A DNA stretch of 64,000 bases from Polyangiaceae bacterium (GCA_025936115.1 JAICTZ010000006.1:124001-188000), one strand, 5' to 3'; positions 32,804-41,794 are shown, counted from the first letter of the stretch. Made by a program: numbers and translations. Notes: generated by a model not told the origin, from the letters alone.

Positions 32804-34180
32804 ATGAGCGCTCACGTCTTTCGCGAGTACGACATCCGTGGCCAGGCCGAGCGCGACCTCGGCGACGCGTTCGTCGAGCGCATCGGACGGAGCCTTGCCG
32901 AGCTCTTGCGCGCCGACGGCGCCGCGCGACCGCCGCGTATCGCCGTCGGGCGTGATTGCCGGCTTTCCGGCTCGCGCTTGTTCGACGCGCTGTCGGCTGG
33001 TCTCATCGCGGGCGGCGCAGAGGTGCTCGACGTGGGCATTGGACCCACGCCCAAGCTCTATTTCTCCGTGCATCACCTGAACGCCGACGGCGGCATCATG
33101 ATCACCGGCAGCCACAACCCGGCCGAAGACAACGGCATGAAGATCATGCGCGGCCGCGGCAGCTTCTTCGGCACGGCCCTGCAGGAACTACGCGAGCTCG
33201 CGCTCGGCCCGGCGTTACCGCGCGTCACCGGCGGCAGCCTGCACAGCGAGAGCGTCGACGACGCTTACGTGGCCCGCCTGACCGAGGGCATGCTGCCGAA
33301 CGCGGGCACGCTCAAGGTCGTCGCCGACGGCGGCAACGGCGCCGCGGGACCACTCGGCCTGCGCGCCCTGAACGCGCTCGGCTACCGCCCCGTCGCGCTC
33401 TACTGCGACATGGACGGCCGCTTCCCCAACCACCACCCCGATCCCACCGTGCCGAAGAACCTCGCCGATCTGATCGCGCGCGTGCGTTCGGAGCACGCGC
33501 AGGTGGGCGTCGCGTGGGACGGCGACGGCGACCGGCTCGGCGTCGTCGATGCCACGGGGGAAATCGTGTGGGGCGATCGCCTGCTCGCGCTCTTCTCGCG
33601 CGGCATCCTCGCGCGCACGCCGGGCGCGACGGTCATCGCCGACGTGAAGTGTTCGCAGGCGCTGTTCGACGACGTCGCGCGCCACGGCGGCCGCCCCATC
33701 ATGTGGAAGACGGGCCATTCGCTGATCAAGACCAAGATGAAGGAAGAGCACGCCGCCGTCGCGGGCGAAATGAGCGGGCATTTCTTCTTCGCCGATCGTT
33801 ACTTGGGTTACGACGACGGCATCTACGCCGCGCTCCGCCTGCTCGAAATTCTCGCGCAGAGCGGCCGCACGGTGCTCGAAGAGCTCAGCGATTTACCCGC
33901 TTCGTTCCACACGCCCGAAATCCGCGTCGACTGCCCGGACGCGCTGAAATTCGAGGTCGTCGAGCGCGTGCGCGAGCGGCTGAAGGACCGCGGCAAGATC
34001 AACGCGCTCGACGGCGTGCGCGTCACGTACACGGACGGCGCCTGGTCGCTCGTGCGCGCCTCCAACACCGGCCCCATCATCGTGCTGCGCTTCGAGGCGC
34101 CGAGCGCCGAACGGCTCGAGAGCATCCGGAAAGAAGTCGAAGCCGTGGTGCACGAAGCGCGGGGCGCGAGCGGCGGCTGA
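32804..34180 (+). CDS. Phosphomannomutase/phosphoglucomutase
   Basis: 458 residues. The alpha-D-phosphohexomutase motifs are complete: VFREYDIRGQAE at the N-terminus, the phosphoserine loop ITGSHNPAEDNGMK near residue 105, the metal loop WDGDGDRLG, the sugar-binding GEMSGH and a C-terminal phosphate loop VRASNTGPIIVLRFE. It interconverts hexose 1- and 6-phosphates for polysaccharide or LPS sugar-nucleotide supply. The start at 32804 gives the family N-terminus. prmC follows after 2 bp. Confidence 0.94.
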   Translation: MSAHVFREYDIRGQAERDLGDAFVERIGRSLAELLRADGAARPPRIAVGRDCRLSGSRLFDALSAGLIAGGAEVLDVGIGPTPKLYFSVHHLNADGGIMITGSHNPAEDNGMKIMRGRGSFFGTALQELRELALGPALPRVTGGSLHSESVDDAYVARLTEGMLPNAGTLKVVADGGNGAAGPLGLRALNALGYRPVALYCDMDGRFPNHHPDPTVPKNLADLIARVRSEHAQVGVAWDGDGDRLGVVDATGEIVWGDRLLALFSRGILARTPGATVIADVKCSQALFDDVARHGGRPIMWKTGHSLIKTKMKEEHAAVAGEMSGHFFFADRYLGYDDGIYAALRLLEILAQSGRTVLEELSDLPASFHTPEIRVDCPDALKFEVVERVRERLKDRGKINALDGVRVTYTDGAWSLVRASNTGPIIVLRFEAPSAERLESIRKEVEAVVHEARGASGG

Positions 34181-34182
34181 GG

Positions 34183-35094
34183 ATGGCGGCCGCCGAGCCC
34201 GAGCGCCCGCGAGGCGAAGCGAGCGCGAGCGAACCGTGGACCATCGCGCGCGTGCTCAAATGGGCCGCGGACGACTTTCGCAAGCGCAACAACCCGAGCC
34301 CGCGTCTCGATGCCGAGCTCCTGCTCGCGCACGCGCTCGCGAGCGATCGCATCCGGCTCGTGCTCGACGCGGAGCGGCAGCTCGCGGACGCCGAGCTCGG
34401 CCGCTATCGCGAGCTCATCCGCCGGCGCAGGAGCGGCGAGCCCATCGCGTACATCCTCGGGCGCCGCGAGTTTTACGGGCTGTCCTTCGCCGTCGATCGC
34501 CGCGGGCTCGTGCCGCGCCCCGACACCGAACCGCTCGTCGAAGTCGCGCTCGATCGCACGCGCGCCCGCTCGATGCACGGCCTCGCCCTCGATCTCTGCA
34601 CCGGCACGGGCTGCGTCGCGATCGCGTTCGCCAAAGCTCGCCCGACGTGGCGCGTGACCGCGAGTGAAGTCGCGCTCGAGACGGCCGAGCTCGCGTGGGA
34701 AAACGTGCGGCGACTCGGCGTCGCCTTCTCGGTGGCGGTCGAAGTGGGCGACTTGTTCGCGCCCGTCGCGGGACGGAGGTTCGATCTCGTGGTCGCCAAT
34801 CCCCCCTACATTCCGAGCGGCGAGATCGCGGCCCTCGACGCCGATGTCCGCGATTTCGAGCCGCGGCGTGCGCTCGACGGTGGTGCCGACGGGCTCGACC
34901 TCGTGCGGCGCGTCGTCGCCGAGGCGGGCCAGCACCTCACGCCGGGCGGCGTGCTCGCCGTCGAAATCGGGCACGACCAAGGCGCACGCACGCGTGAGCT
35001 CTTCGAACGCGCGGGATTTCGAGACGTTACGCTGCGTCGCGACTACGGCAGCCGGGATCGCGTCGTGAGCGGCGTGTTGGGGAACCCGCCCTGA
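34183..35094 (+). CDS. prmC: Release factor glutamine methyltransferase
   Basis: 303 residues. The N-terminal helical domain carries SPRLDAELLLAHALASDRI and PIAYILGRREFYGLSFAVD, typical of PrmC/HemK. The SAM site is LDLCTGTGCVAIAFAKARP and the catalytic motif is VVANPPYIP. PrmC methylates the Gln of the GGQ motif in RF1 and RF2. Usually it follows prfA; here it is coupled to the phosphohexomutase gene with a 2-bp gap. The N-terminus has about 18 extra polar residues. Confidence 0.94.
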   Translation: MAAAEPERPRGEASASEPWTIARVLKWAADDFRKRNNPSPRLDAELLLAHALASDRIRLVLDAERQLADAELGRYRELIRRRRSGEPIAYILGRREFYGLSFAVDRRGLVPRPDTEPLVEVALDRTRARSMHGLALDLCTGTGCVAIAFAKARPTWRVTASEVALETAELAWENVRRLGVAFSVAVEVGDLFAPVAGRRFDLVVANPPYIPSGEIAALDADVRDFEPRRALDGGADGLDLVRRVVAEAGQHLTPGGVLAVEIGHDQGARTRELFERAGFRDVTLRRDYGSRDRVVSGVLGNPP

Positions 35095-35208
35095 ACGGCT
35101 TATTTTGCGCTTCGCCCTGAACGGCGTCGTCGAGCTTGGTTGGATGAGTTTGGGCGCACCTCGGGTCAAAACTTGGCCCACCCCCAGCCCGCATGTCACT
35201 CGGTGAAA

Positions 35209-36699
35209 ATGGACCGGCAGCTTCGACGACCAGCCGCACCTGGCGATGCTAGCGAATTGAACGACGGCCGTCCGCCGGCCTCGCCGGTTTTGCGTGAACT
35301 CGTGTCCACGTGCGCCGATCGTGATCTGACCCTGCCAAGGACTGCCAAGGTCGTCGCAGCCTTCGCCCTTGCGCTCGCGCCTGCGCTCTTCGTGACCGGT
35401 TGCGCGAACCACGACGACCTCTCGCTCTCCAAACAGCGCGAACAGAGCTCGACTGAAATCCCGAAGGTGCCCGTTCCACCGGAGAACGGCCCGAAGCTCG
35501 CGTCCATCGCCGATCTCACACCCGTCTACGAGCGGCCCGCGACGAACGCGCGCCGCATCGGGTATTTGCACGCGGGCGATCGCGTTTCGCGCGCGGCCGA
35601 GCCGTACACGCGCGAAGGCTGCGCCGACGGCTGGTTTCCCGTGCGTCCCGCAGGGTTCGTCTGCGCGACCGGCGGCGCGACGACGGATTTACGCCACCCG
35701 ACGCTCGCCGCGATGGCGATCCAGCCGCTGCTCGATCAACCGCTGCCCTACACGTACGCGCGCACCATCAACGAAACGCCCCTCTACGAGCGCGACGGAG
35801 CGCACGAAAACAGCGTGCGCGAAGTCGGCAAGCTCAAGCGGCGCTCGGGCATGGCCGTGGTCGGCAGCTGGACGGCCGCCGTGCTCGGCAACGCACCCGA
35901 GCGGCTCGCGCTGCTCACGAACGGTAAATTCGTCAAAGCGGCCGACCTCGAAGCGGCGACGCCGTCGACGTTTCACGGCGTCGAGCTCGGTGAAAAGCAG
36001 ACGCTGCCGCTCGCCTTCGTCGTCAAGCACGGCGTCCGCGACTTCAAGCTCGACGGCGAAGACGCCGAGCAAGGTCGCGATCTCGAGGTGCACACGGCGC
36101 TTGATCTCACCGGCAAGTTCCGCACGGCCCACGGTGAGAAATTCTGGGCCATCTCGAACGGCCGCTGGGTGCGGCACAAAGACGTGACGACGGTGCTCGC
36201 TCGCAACGTCTTCCCCGATTTCGCGGTCGAGGGCCAGAAGTGGCTCGACGTGAGCGCCGTCATGGGCACGCTCGTCGCATACGAAGGCAAACGCCCGTTT
36301 TTCGCGACGCTCATCAGCATCGGTCGCGAGACGGCGCCGGCCGCCGCACAGGACACGGTCAACGTCGACGTGCCCTCACCCTCGGCGGCGTTCGGCCTCG
36401 GCACTTTCGACATCCGCGCGAAGCACATCACGCTCGTGGGGGCCGACCCCTTCGCGCTGCGTGAAAACTACCAGCTCTACGACGTGCCCTGGGTGTTCGA
36501 GCTGTCGTCGGGACGGCTCGCCTACGGCGCCTACTGGCACGACCATTTCGGTATCGAGCACGGCTCGGGCGGCCTCGAGCTCTCCCCCGCCGACGCCGCG
36601 CGCCTCTTCCAGTGGCTCACCCCGAGCGTCCCCGACGGCTGGCACGCCGTGAACACGCAGCACGGCGAAGCGAAGACGCTCGTCGTGATCCGCAAATAG
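35209..36699 (+). CDS. L,D-transpeptidase (YkuD)-fold lipoprotein lacking the catalytic Cys
   Basis: About 496 residues if started at the ATG 35209; a GTG at 35302 would give a compact signal peptide. The hydrophobic segment ends in LFVTGC, a lipobox. An SH3-like part has LTPVYERPATNARRIGYLHA. The C-terminus has the YkuD end: GAYWHDHFGIEH, then GSGGLELSPADAARLFQW and TPSVPDGWHAV. In active members the middle reads SHGCVNLSPADA; here the Cys is Gly (codon 36571) and the His is Ser. It therefore probably binds peptidoglycan without catalysis. Copy A of the dispersed repeat overlaps its 5' end. Confidence 0.78.
   Translation: MDRQLRRPAAPGDASELNDGRPPASPVLRELVSTCADRDLTLPRTAKVVAAFALALAPALFVTGCANHDDLSLSKQREQSSTEIPKVPVPPENGPKLASIADLTPVYERPATNARRIGYLHAGDRVSRAAEPYTREGCADGWFPVRPAGFVCATGGATTDLRHPTLAAMAIQPLLDQPLPYTYARTINETPLYERDGAHENSVREVGKLKRRSGMAVVGSWTAAVLGNAPERLALLTNGKFVKAADLEAATPSTFHGVELGEKQTLPLAFVVKHGVRDFKLDGEDAEQGRDLEVHTALDLTGKFRTAHGEKFWAISNGRWVRHKDVTTVLARNVFPDFAVEGQKWLDVSAVMGTLVAYEGKRPFFATLISIGRETAPAAAQDTVNVDVPSPSAAFGLGTFDIRAKHITLVGADPFALRENYQLYDVPWVFELSSGRLAYGAYWHDHFGIEHGSGGLELSPADAARLFQWLTPSVPDGWHAVNTQHGEAKTLVVIRK
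35274..35352 (+). repeat. Dispersed intergenic repeat, copy A
   Basis: CCGGCCTCGCCGG at 35275-35287 and, 40 bp on from its start, GCCGATCGTGATCTG (35315-35329) and CCAAGGACTGCCAAGG (35335-35350) repeat the blocks of the copies near 22.8 and 58 kb. It lies across the presumed start region of the YkuD-fold gene, so part of the repeat may be translated. Confidence 0.8.
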
Positions 36700-36741
36700 C
36701 GTGCGGCGCCGTTCCCGCGCCGCCGTCGCCGTCGCCGTGCG

Positions 36742-37584
36742 TTATTGCTCGACGCGCGTCAGGTAGAACGACGCGTCTGCAACCCTTTGCCAGCTGCTCG
36801 CCGGCATCGCCGGTGCAGGTTGGAACACACCGGTGAGCGTCTTGTTGTCCGCGGAGAGCGTCAAATCGAAGCTCTGCTTCGAGGACATGACCGCGTCGCA
36901 TGACGACTGGTCACAGACGCAGACGGCCCCCGCCTGCGGATCGCACGCGCCACATAAGAACTGTTCCGTCACGTCCTCGTTCGAGCCGTCGCGGCACACG
37001 TGATCACAGGTCCACGTCCCAGCGTCGGCGACGGGCGTCTGGATGCTGCACCAGCTCCGCCACGGTTCGCTCTGCGTGATGCCGAGACGGACCGCCGGCA
37101 GTCGTTCCCCGCTGTCGGTGAGCGTGTAGGGAAACCCTTCGACGGGGGGCAAATACTGGTTCGCGGCGCCGCCCCAGCCGAACGGCTGCCAATTGTCGGC
37201 CGGCGGATACAAGGCGTTCGGATCATCGGCGAGCGGGAACGGCGGTTTGTCGCCCCAGGTGAACGAGCCGCACACGCCGTCCGAACTTGCCCCGGCAATC
37301 ACGAGGCGCACGTGCTCGAGCGGCTTCAGAAAGAAATCCTCGAGCTCCCCGTCCCAGGTGCCGACCAGACCCGCAAGTTCGGGATCCGTCGCGCACCCGC
37401 TCTGCGCGCGCCACGCGCTGGCGCTCGGCGACGTGGACGTGCCGGCAGTGCCGCCCGTACCGCCGTCGCCGGCTCCAATCGTGTAGTCGGGCAATTGCTT
37501 GGAGACATCGTTCCCAACGTCGAGACTTTCGCCGCTGCACGCGAGCAGCAGCCAGAACAAGGACAAGGTGTTTCTTCGCATCAT
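36742..37584 (-). CDS. Cys-rich lipoprotein downstream of sigma/anti-sigma-like genes
   Basis: 280 residues. The signal peptide (TLSLFWLLLACSG) ends in a lipobox. A short Gly/Ser/Thr linker leads to a domain with GLVGTWDGELEDFFLKPLEH, FTWGDKPPFPL and a cysteine cluster (WTCDHVCRDGS; FLCGACDPQAGAVCVCDQ). The GTWDGELEDF opening resembles small beta-barrel domains that report a quantity or bind a ligand, but no family is recognised. Its start overlaps the stop of the previous gene (ATGATG/TGA), making it the last gene of the sigma operon. Confidence 0.75.
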   Translation of the reverse strand: MMRRNTLSLFWLLLACSGESLDVGNDVSKQLPDYTIGAGDGGTGGTAGTSTSPSASAWRAQSGCATDPELAGLVGTWDGELEDFFLKPLEHVRLVIAGASSDGVCGSFTWGDKPPFPLADDPNALYPPADNWQPFGWGGAANQYLPPVEGFPYTLTDSGERLPAVRLGITQSEPWRSWCSIQTPVADAGTWTCDHVCRDGSNEDVTEQFLCGACDPQAGAVCVCDQSSCDAVMSSKQSFDLTLSADNKTLTGVFQPAPAMPASSWQRVADASFYLTRVEQ

Positions 37585-38483
37585 GGTGTGCTTTGCTCCG
37601 AGGCCCCGCCTACTTCCGCCAGCGCGCTCCGCAGCGACGGCAGGAACACGCTGCGCGGATGATTCCTTCCAAACGTCTTCGCCTGCGCGAGTGCTTCACT
37701 CCGCCGGCCGAGCGCAAGCAGCGCCTTGATCGATAAGAGCGCCCGCTCTTCTGCGAACGCCGTGTCGGGAAATGTTCGAGCGTGTTCGGTAACGAACTCG
37801 AGCGCGGAGCGCGCGTCGCCGCGCCCGAGCGCCACGCGCGCCCGCTCGAGCAAACGCTGCTGCTCCGCGAGGCTCTGCGGCGAAGCCGAGGCGGGTGGAG
37901 CTGCCGGCAGTTCGGGACCAGGATTCATGCTCGGGGCGTAGGGCTGAGGGTCGCGACCGCGCAACGGCGTCGCGGAAGCTCGCTGCGCCTGCTCCCGCAC
38001 GGGCGTCGCCTTCGTCGCGTTGGTCGCCGGCTCCGCGTTCGGCGGCCTGTCCGATGGCGGCGATGCGTGAGCGTTCCGCGGCGCTACGGCAACTGCGTCG
38101 GCGCGGGCGTCACGAGAACGCCCGCTCAGCGCTGCGCCTGAGACGGCGCGATTCGCCATCGTGGGCACTGCACCGCCGAGCGCGACGTGCAACCCGAGCC
38201 CCACGCTCGCGCCAAGTCCCATCCCGACGACGAGTGTCTTCGTGAGCCCCATGAGCGTCACGCTCGCGAGCGTGCCATTCGTCGCTGATGCGCCCGCGCC
38301 CGCGCTCGTCGCCGCCGCAGCTCGTGTGACACCCGCCACGGATGCCGTCAGGCCCACGGCGCCCGCGCGCGCGAGCCGGAGCGCCACGCGCTGGCGCGCC
38401 GTCTCGGGTGCGGCGACTCCGGCGGCGTCCTGCTTGAGCGCGTCGATGATCTCGCGATCCAACGCGTCGAAATCCAAAGTCAT
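37581..38483 (-). CDS. Anti-sigma-like membrane protein with TPR-like C-terminus
   Basis: 300 residues. The N-terminus (MTLDFDALDREIIDALKQDA) is short and acidic, one membrane segment lies around residues 75-105 (TKTLVVGMGLGASVGLGLHV), and the outer part has a Pro/Ala linker then tetratricopeptide-like helices (LLERARVALGRGDARSALEF; ALLALGRRSEALAQAKTFGR). Its ATG overlaps the sigma stop (ATGA). Position and topology fit a myxobacterial anti-sigma factor with an external sensor part; the classic zinc-binding anti-sigma motif is absent. Confidence 0.72.
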   Translation of the reverse strand: MTLDFDALDREIIDALKQDAAGVAAPETARQRVALRLARAGAVGLTASVAGVTRAAAATSAGAGASATNGTLASVTLMGLTKTLVVGMGLGASVGLGLHVALGGAVPTMANRAVSGAALSGRSRDARADAVAVAPRNAHASPPSDRPPNAEPATNATKATPVREQAQRASATPLRGRDPQPYAPSMNPGPELPAAPPASASPQSLAEQQRLLERARVALGRGDARSALEFVTEHARTFPDTAFAEERALLSIKALLALGRRSEALAQAKTFGRNHPRSVFLPSLRSALAEVGGASEQSTP

Positions 38484-39061
38484 CGCTTTCCTTTCAGGCG
38501 TATGCGGCGAACGGCGTGCGCGAGATCGGCGCGCGCGAGCCGCAGGCGCGAGTAAGCCGTGTTGAGCGGGACGCCGAGCGCGCGTGCCACCTCGGGCATC
38601 GGGCATTCGTCGAGCTCGTGCAGGATGAACACCGCGCGCCGATCGAGCTCGAGCGTCGCGAGTGCACGCTGAGCGAGGACGAGCGCCTCGTTTTGCAGGG
38701 CGCGGTCGAGCGCGTTCGGTGCTTCGTCGCGGCCCTCGGAGGCGTCATCCGCGACCTCGAAGCGGTGGCGCGCCAGGTCGCGATGGTCAGAGGCTAGACG
38801 AACCGCAAAACCGAACAGCCACGGGCGGAGCGGCCGTGCGGCGTCGTACTGCTCGAGCTTGCGCAGAACCGCGATAAAAACATCGTGCGTCACGTCCTCG
38901 AGGTCGACCTCGCGTACCCCGAGCCGCCGCAACGTGTGCCAGACGTAGTCGAAATGCGCCGCGAACAGCGCGCTGAATTCGGGGCGCTCCACTCCAGCAA
39001 CCACTCCGTGGGCGGCTCGCTCGTCGTCGGCTGGAACCGCTTTTTGGGAAAGCACCGGCAC
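38480..39061 (-). CDS. ECF RNA polymerase sigma factor
   Basis: 193 residues. Region 2 reads ALFAAHFDYVWHTLRRLGVR and EDVTHDVFIAVLRKLEQYD, with PLRPWLFGFAVRLASDHRD. Region 4 reads DRRAVFILHELDECPMPEVA and GVPLNTAYSRLRLARADL. It directs polymerase to its own regulon and probably to this operon. The two genes after it overlap its stop and each other's, so the three are translated as a coupled unit. Confidence 0.92.
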   Translation of the reverse strand: MPVLSQKAVPADDERAAHGVVAGVERPEFSALFAAHFDYVWHTLRRLGVREVDLEDVTHDVFIAVLRKLEQYDAARPLRPWLFGFAVRLASDHRDLARHRFEVADDASEGRDEAPNALDRALQNEALVLAQRALATLELDRRAVFILHELDECPMPEVARALGVPLNTAYSRLRLARADLAHAVRRIRLKGKR

Positions 39062-39112
39062 TCCCGAATGAACTCTGACCTCTACTGATTTGGGCGGCGG
39101 CCCGCGTATCCG

Positions 39113-40180
39113 TCACAGAATCTGACCAAATACGCCGAGCCCAAGGCCCCCAGAAACGGCCGGCGCCGACCACACGGGGGTCTGGCCGTTGCGCAACAGA
39201 GTCGGCGGGGTGAGCGTGCTCAGGAGCTCAGCTCGAATTTGAACCGAAAAACGCGACGAGAGCGGGTATTCGGCCGCGAGGCGACCGCCAAGAGCCGAAT
39301 ACAGGGCCGAATCCGAACCGCTCTCGTTCAAGCCGCGTGATTCAGCGTGGTAGCTCCCGAGCAGTGCGACGGCGCAGCCCGCCGCGAACCGAACGTGCCA
39401 GCACGGTGCGAGCACGCCCGCGTAAAGCTGTGTTTTCACGCTGCCGCCTGACTCGAGGTTGCCCGTCGCAGGCGTGTCGGCGCGTCCCTCGAGCGTGACG
39501 GTGAGGGCGTCGATGACCCGGAGGCGCACGGCGAGCGACCCGCCGAAGTTGGCGCTCGGACCAATCCCCACCGCACCGAGCGCGAACCCACCGATGCTCA
39601 ACCGGCCGAAACCCGCCGGCCCTGCCTTCTCTCGTGCGCGCTCCGTTTGCCCGCTATCGGCGTTGGCGGGCGCTTGAACGCTGGATGGCGCTGGGGCTAG
39701 CCGCGCCTGAGCGTTCGGTGGTTCAACCGAGTTCGACGCCGGAGCGAGCGGCTCGGGCTCGTCAGTGACGACGAGGTTCGGATTGATGGCGAGGCTCACG
39801 GCGAGTGCCAGCGCCGTCACGACCTCGCCGCAGTCGCGCGACCCTTCGAATTCGCGCACGCCCGCAGGCTTGCCCGTGTCGTCGACTAGCGCGATGTGGC
39901 CGAGGATGCGGCCGCTCGCGACGCTGACCTCGATCCGAAATCGCTGGCCGCGCGCGGCCGCAAACGGATCCTGACCGAGCCGACGGGCAACGGCCCCGCG
40001 GAGCGCAGCTTCGTCGGGACATTGCTCGGCGCCGACGCCGCGGACGTACGTGAGCTGCGCGGCATACTCCGGGGTTGCACCGGGCCCGGCTTCGTGCGGC
40101 TCTGCGCGCAGCGTGCGGGGGAGCCAAAGCGAGCAGGCGGCAAAAAACGTCGCGATGAGCGTGCAGCTGACGCGCTTCAC
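39113..40180 (-). CDS. Exported protein, predicted outer-membrane-associated
   Basis: 355 residues from a GTG at 40180. A signal peptide (LIATFFAACSLWLPRTLRAE) is followed by a domain with GAEQCPDEAALRGAVARRLG and SRDCGEVVTALALAVSLAIN, a composition common in myxobacterial exported proteins. The second half is rich in aromatic and alternating residues (VTLEGRADTPATGNLESGG; GGRLAAEYPLSSRFSVQIRA) and closes with GLGLGVFGQIL, suggesting a beta-barrel. No enzyme motif seen. A longer frame upstream overlaps the GH5 gene and is rejected. Confidence 0.7.
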   Translation of the reverse strand: MKRVSCTLIATFFAACSLWLPRTLRAEPHEAGPGATPEYAAQLTYVRGVGAEQCPDEAALRGAVARRLGQDPFAAARGQRFRIEVSVASGRILGHIALVDDTGKPAGVREFEGSRDCGEVVTALALAVSLAINPNLVVTDEPEPLAPASNSVEPPNAQARLAPAPSSVQAPANADSGQTERAREKAGPAGFGRLSIGGFALGAVGIGPSANFGGSLAVRLRVIDALTVTLEGRADTPATGNLESGGSVKTQLYAGVLAPCWHVRFAAGCAVALLGSYHAESRGLNESGSDSALYSALGGRLAAEYPLSSRFSVQIRAELLSTLTPPTLLRNGQTPVWSAPAVSGGLGLGVFGQIL

Positions 40181-40221
40181 GCCGCTAACATAGCCGAAGG
40201 AGACGGCACGCAGACGCGCGG

Positions 40222-41622
40222 CTAAAACACCCAGTCGCTCGTGGCTTTGCTCGCGAGCCAGCTCGCCGTGAACGTGCCGAACGCCGAGAGCGACGAGAGC
40301 GACTGATTCGTGAACAGGTTCGGCGTCCAGCTGCCGTCGGCGACCCACGCGCTCCAGCTCGCGCCGTTCGCGTCGACGAGCGCTTGGAAGTCGGGGCCCC
40401 AGTTGGCGTCGGCAGTGCCGAGGTTCTTGTCCGTGCCGTTCAGGACATAGCCCCATTCGCTGAAAAAGACGGGCGCGACCGCGGCCGCCGTCGCGACCTG
40501 CTGCTTGAAGCCGTCGTTCCAATTTCCCGGGTAGACGTGCGCCGTGTACACCAGGTTCGAGCCCGAGGGCGGCGAGCTCGCGGCGTCGCCGGGCTTTTGA
40601 TCCCAATTCATCGAAGGGACGATGATGAGGTTGTTGGGCGCCGCGGCGCGGATGGCGGTGATGAAGCTCTGCACCGTCGGTTTGAAGTCCGCCCACGTCG
40701 ACTTCGTGTCGATGGGTTCGTTGAAGGGCTCGAAGATGACGTTGTCGTAGCCGGCGAAGACCGGCGCCACGCTGGTCCAAAAGCTGACGGCGTCCGTCCC
40801 CGACTGACCCGCGGCGTCGTCGATCTGGTGATAATCGATGATGGCGTAGAGCTTGTTGTCACGCGCGTAGTCGACCGCCGGCTTCAGGAGTTTGGCGATG
40901 TAGTCCGCCTCGCTGAGCTCCTGGTGCATGCCGGAGGGCGCTGCCATGCCGACCGGGTACGGCACGGGCGAATAGAAGGGAAAGCCGCTATTGAAGGTGG
41001 TGCGCGGGTAAACGGCGAGACGGACGACGTGGCCCGTCAAGCCGGAGGCAATCGCTTTGTCGATCCGCACCGTGATGCCGGAGACGTTCTGACTGGCGCC
41101 CGAATAGAGCGTGCCGAGATCGGGTAAGTCGAAGCCGCGCAGCACGATGATTTTGCCGTTCGGATCCTTGATGGCCGGACCATCGACGTGGAGCGGCGGC
41201 AACGTCGAGCCGGCACCCGCATTGCCCGTCGTGCCTGCGCCGCCGAGGTTCGCGCCGCCTACGCCGACGCCGCCGTTCGTGTGCGCTCCCGCGGAGCCAC
41301 CTTGGCCGCCGCCGGTTGCGCCCGCGCCGCCTCCCGCGCCGCTGAGCCCCGCGCCGCCGGCGCCTGTTTGACCCGCGTTACCGCCCGCCGTGCCTCCGCT
41401 GCCACCGGTCGCGCCCATACCGGCGCCAGCACCTGTGGCCATGCCCGCGACGTTCGTCGTGTCGCCACCGGACCCGCCCGAGGCTTCGCTCCCTGCGCCC
41501 CCGCCGGTACCGCTCGGCGCGGCTTCCGGCTTCGTCCCCGAACACGCGGCGAACAGCAACACGTGCGCGAGTGCCAGGCAGCGATACGGAACCGGTTTCA
41601 GCATCCGTGTGCCATACATCAT
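40222..41622 (-). CDS. GH5-family glycoside hydrolase lipoprotein (cellulase-like)
   Basis: 466 residues from the ATG at 41622 (41604 also plausible). The signal peptide ends in LLFAAC. A Gly-rich linker of some 120 residues follows. The catalytic barrel starts at LHVDGPAIKDPNGKIIVLRG and has the GH5 acid/base Glu in FEPFNEPID and the nucleophile Glu in FFSEWGY, with IDYHQIDDA and YTAHVYPGNW as further clan A signatures. It should cut a beta-glucan or mannan at the cell surface. It diverges from the LacI-type sensor gene at 41846, its probable regulator. Confidence 0.87.
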   Translation of the reverse strand: MMYGTRMLKPVPYRCLALAHVLLFAACSGTKPEAAPSGTGGGAGSEASGGSGGDTTNVAGMATGAGAGMGATGGSGGTAGGNAGQTGAGGAGLSGAGGGAGATGGGQGGSAGAHTNGGVGVGGANLGGAGTTGNAGAGSTLPPLHVDGPAIKDPNGKIIVLRGFDLPDLGTLYSGASQNVSGITVRIDKAIASGLTGHVVRLAVYPRTTFNSGFPFYSPVPYPVGMAAPSGMHQELSEADYIAKLLKPAVDYARDNKLYAIIDYHQIDDAAGQSGTDAVSFWTSVAPVFAGYDNVIFEPFNEPIDTKSTWADFKPTVQSFITAIRAAAPNNLIIVPSMNWDQKPGDAASSPPSGSNLVYTAHVYPGNWNDGFKQQVATAAAVAPVFFSEWGYVLNGTDKNLGTADANWGPDFQALVDANGASWSAWVADGSWTPNLFTNQSLSSLSAFGTFTASWLASKATSDWVF

Positions 41623-41637
41623 TCTGCTTCTACATGC

Positions 41638-41661
41638 CCGCGACGTACCGAACCGTCGCGG
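41638..41661. promoter_or_regulatory. 8-bp-arm inverted repeat upstream of the GH5 gene
   Basis: CCGCGACG and CGTCGCGG are perfect complements separated by 8 bases, 16 bp before the GH5 start. LacI-type regulators bind such dyads; it may instead be a 5' UTR hairpin. Binding by the neighbour protein is inferred only from position. Confidence 0.45.
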
Positions 41662-41794
41662 AATTCTAGTCACTCCTGCGGGTGTGCTCACACCGCCGGC
41701 CGTTTCACACGCTTACTTCGCACGAGGGCCGACGTGACTTCGCGCACAATGAAGGTCTTCGTCGCACCTGATTGCGACTCGTACGTCGAATTAC

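Noticed and set aside
39113..40780. Extension of the exported-protein frame upstream to 40780
   Set aside because: The additional part is antisense-like, overlaps the GH5 gene on the same strand in another frame and lacks a signal peptide; the GTG at 40180 gives one.
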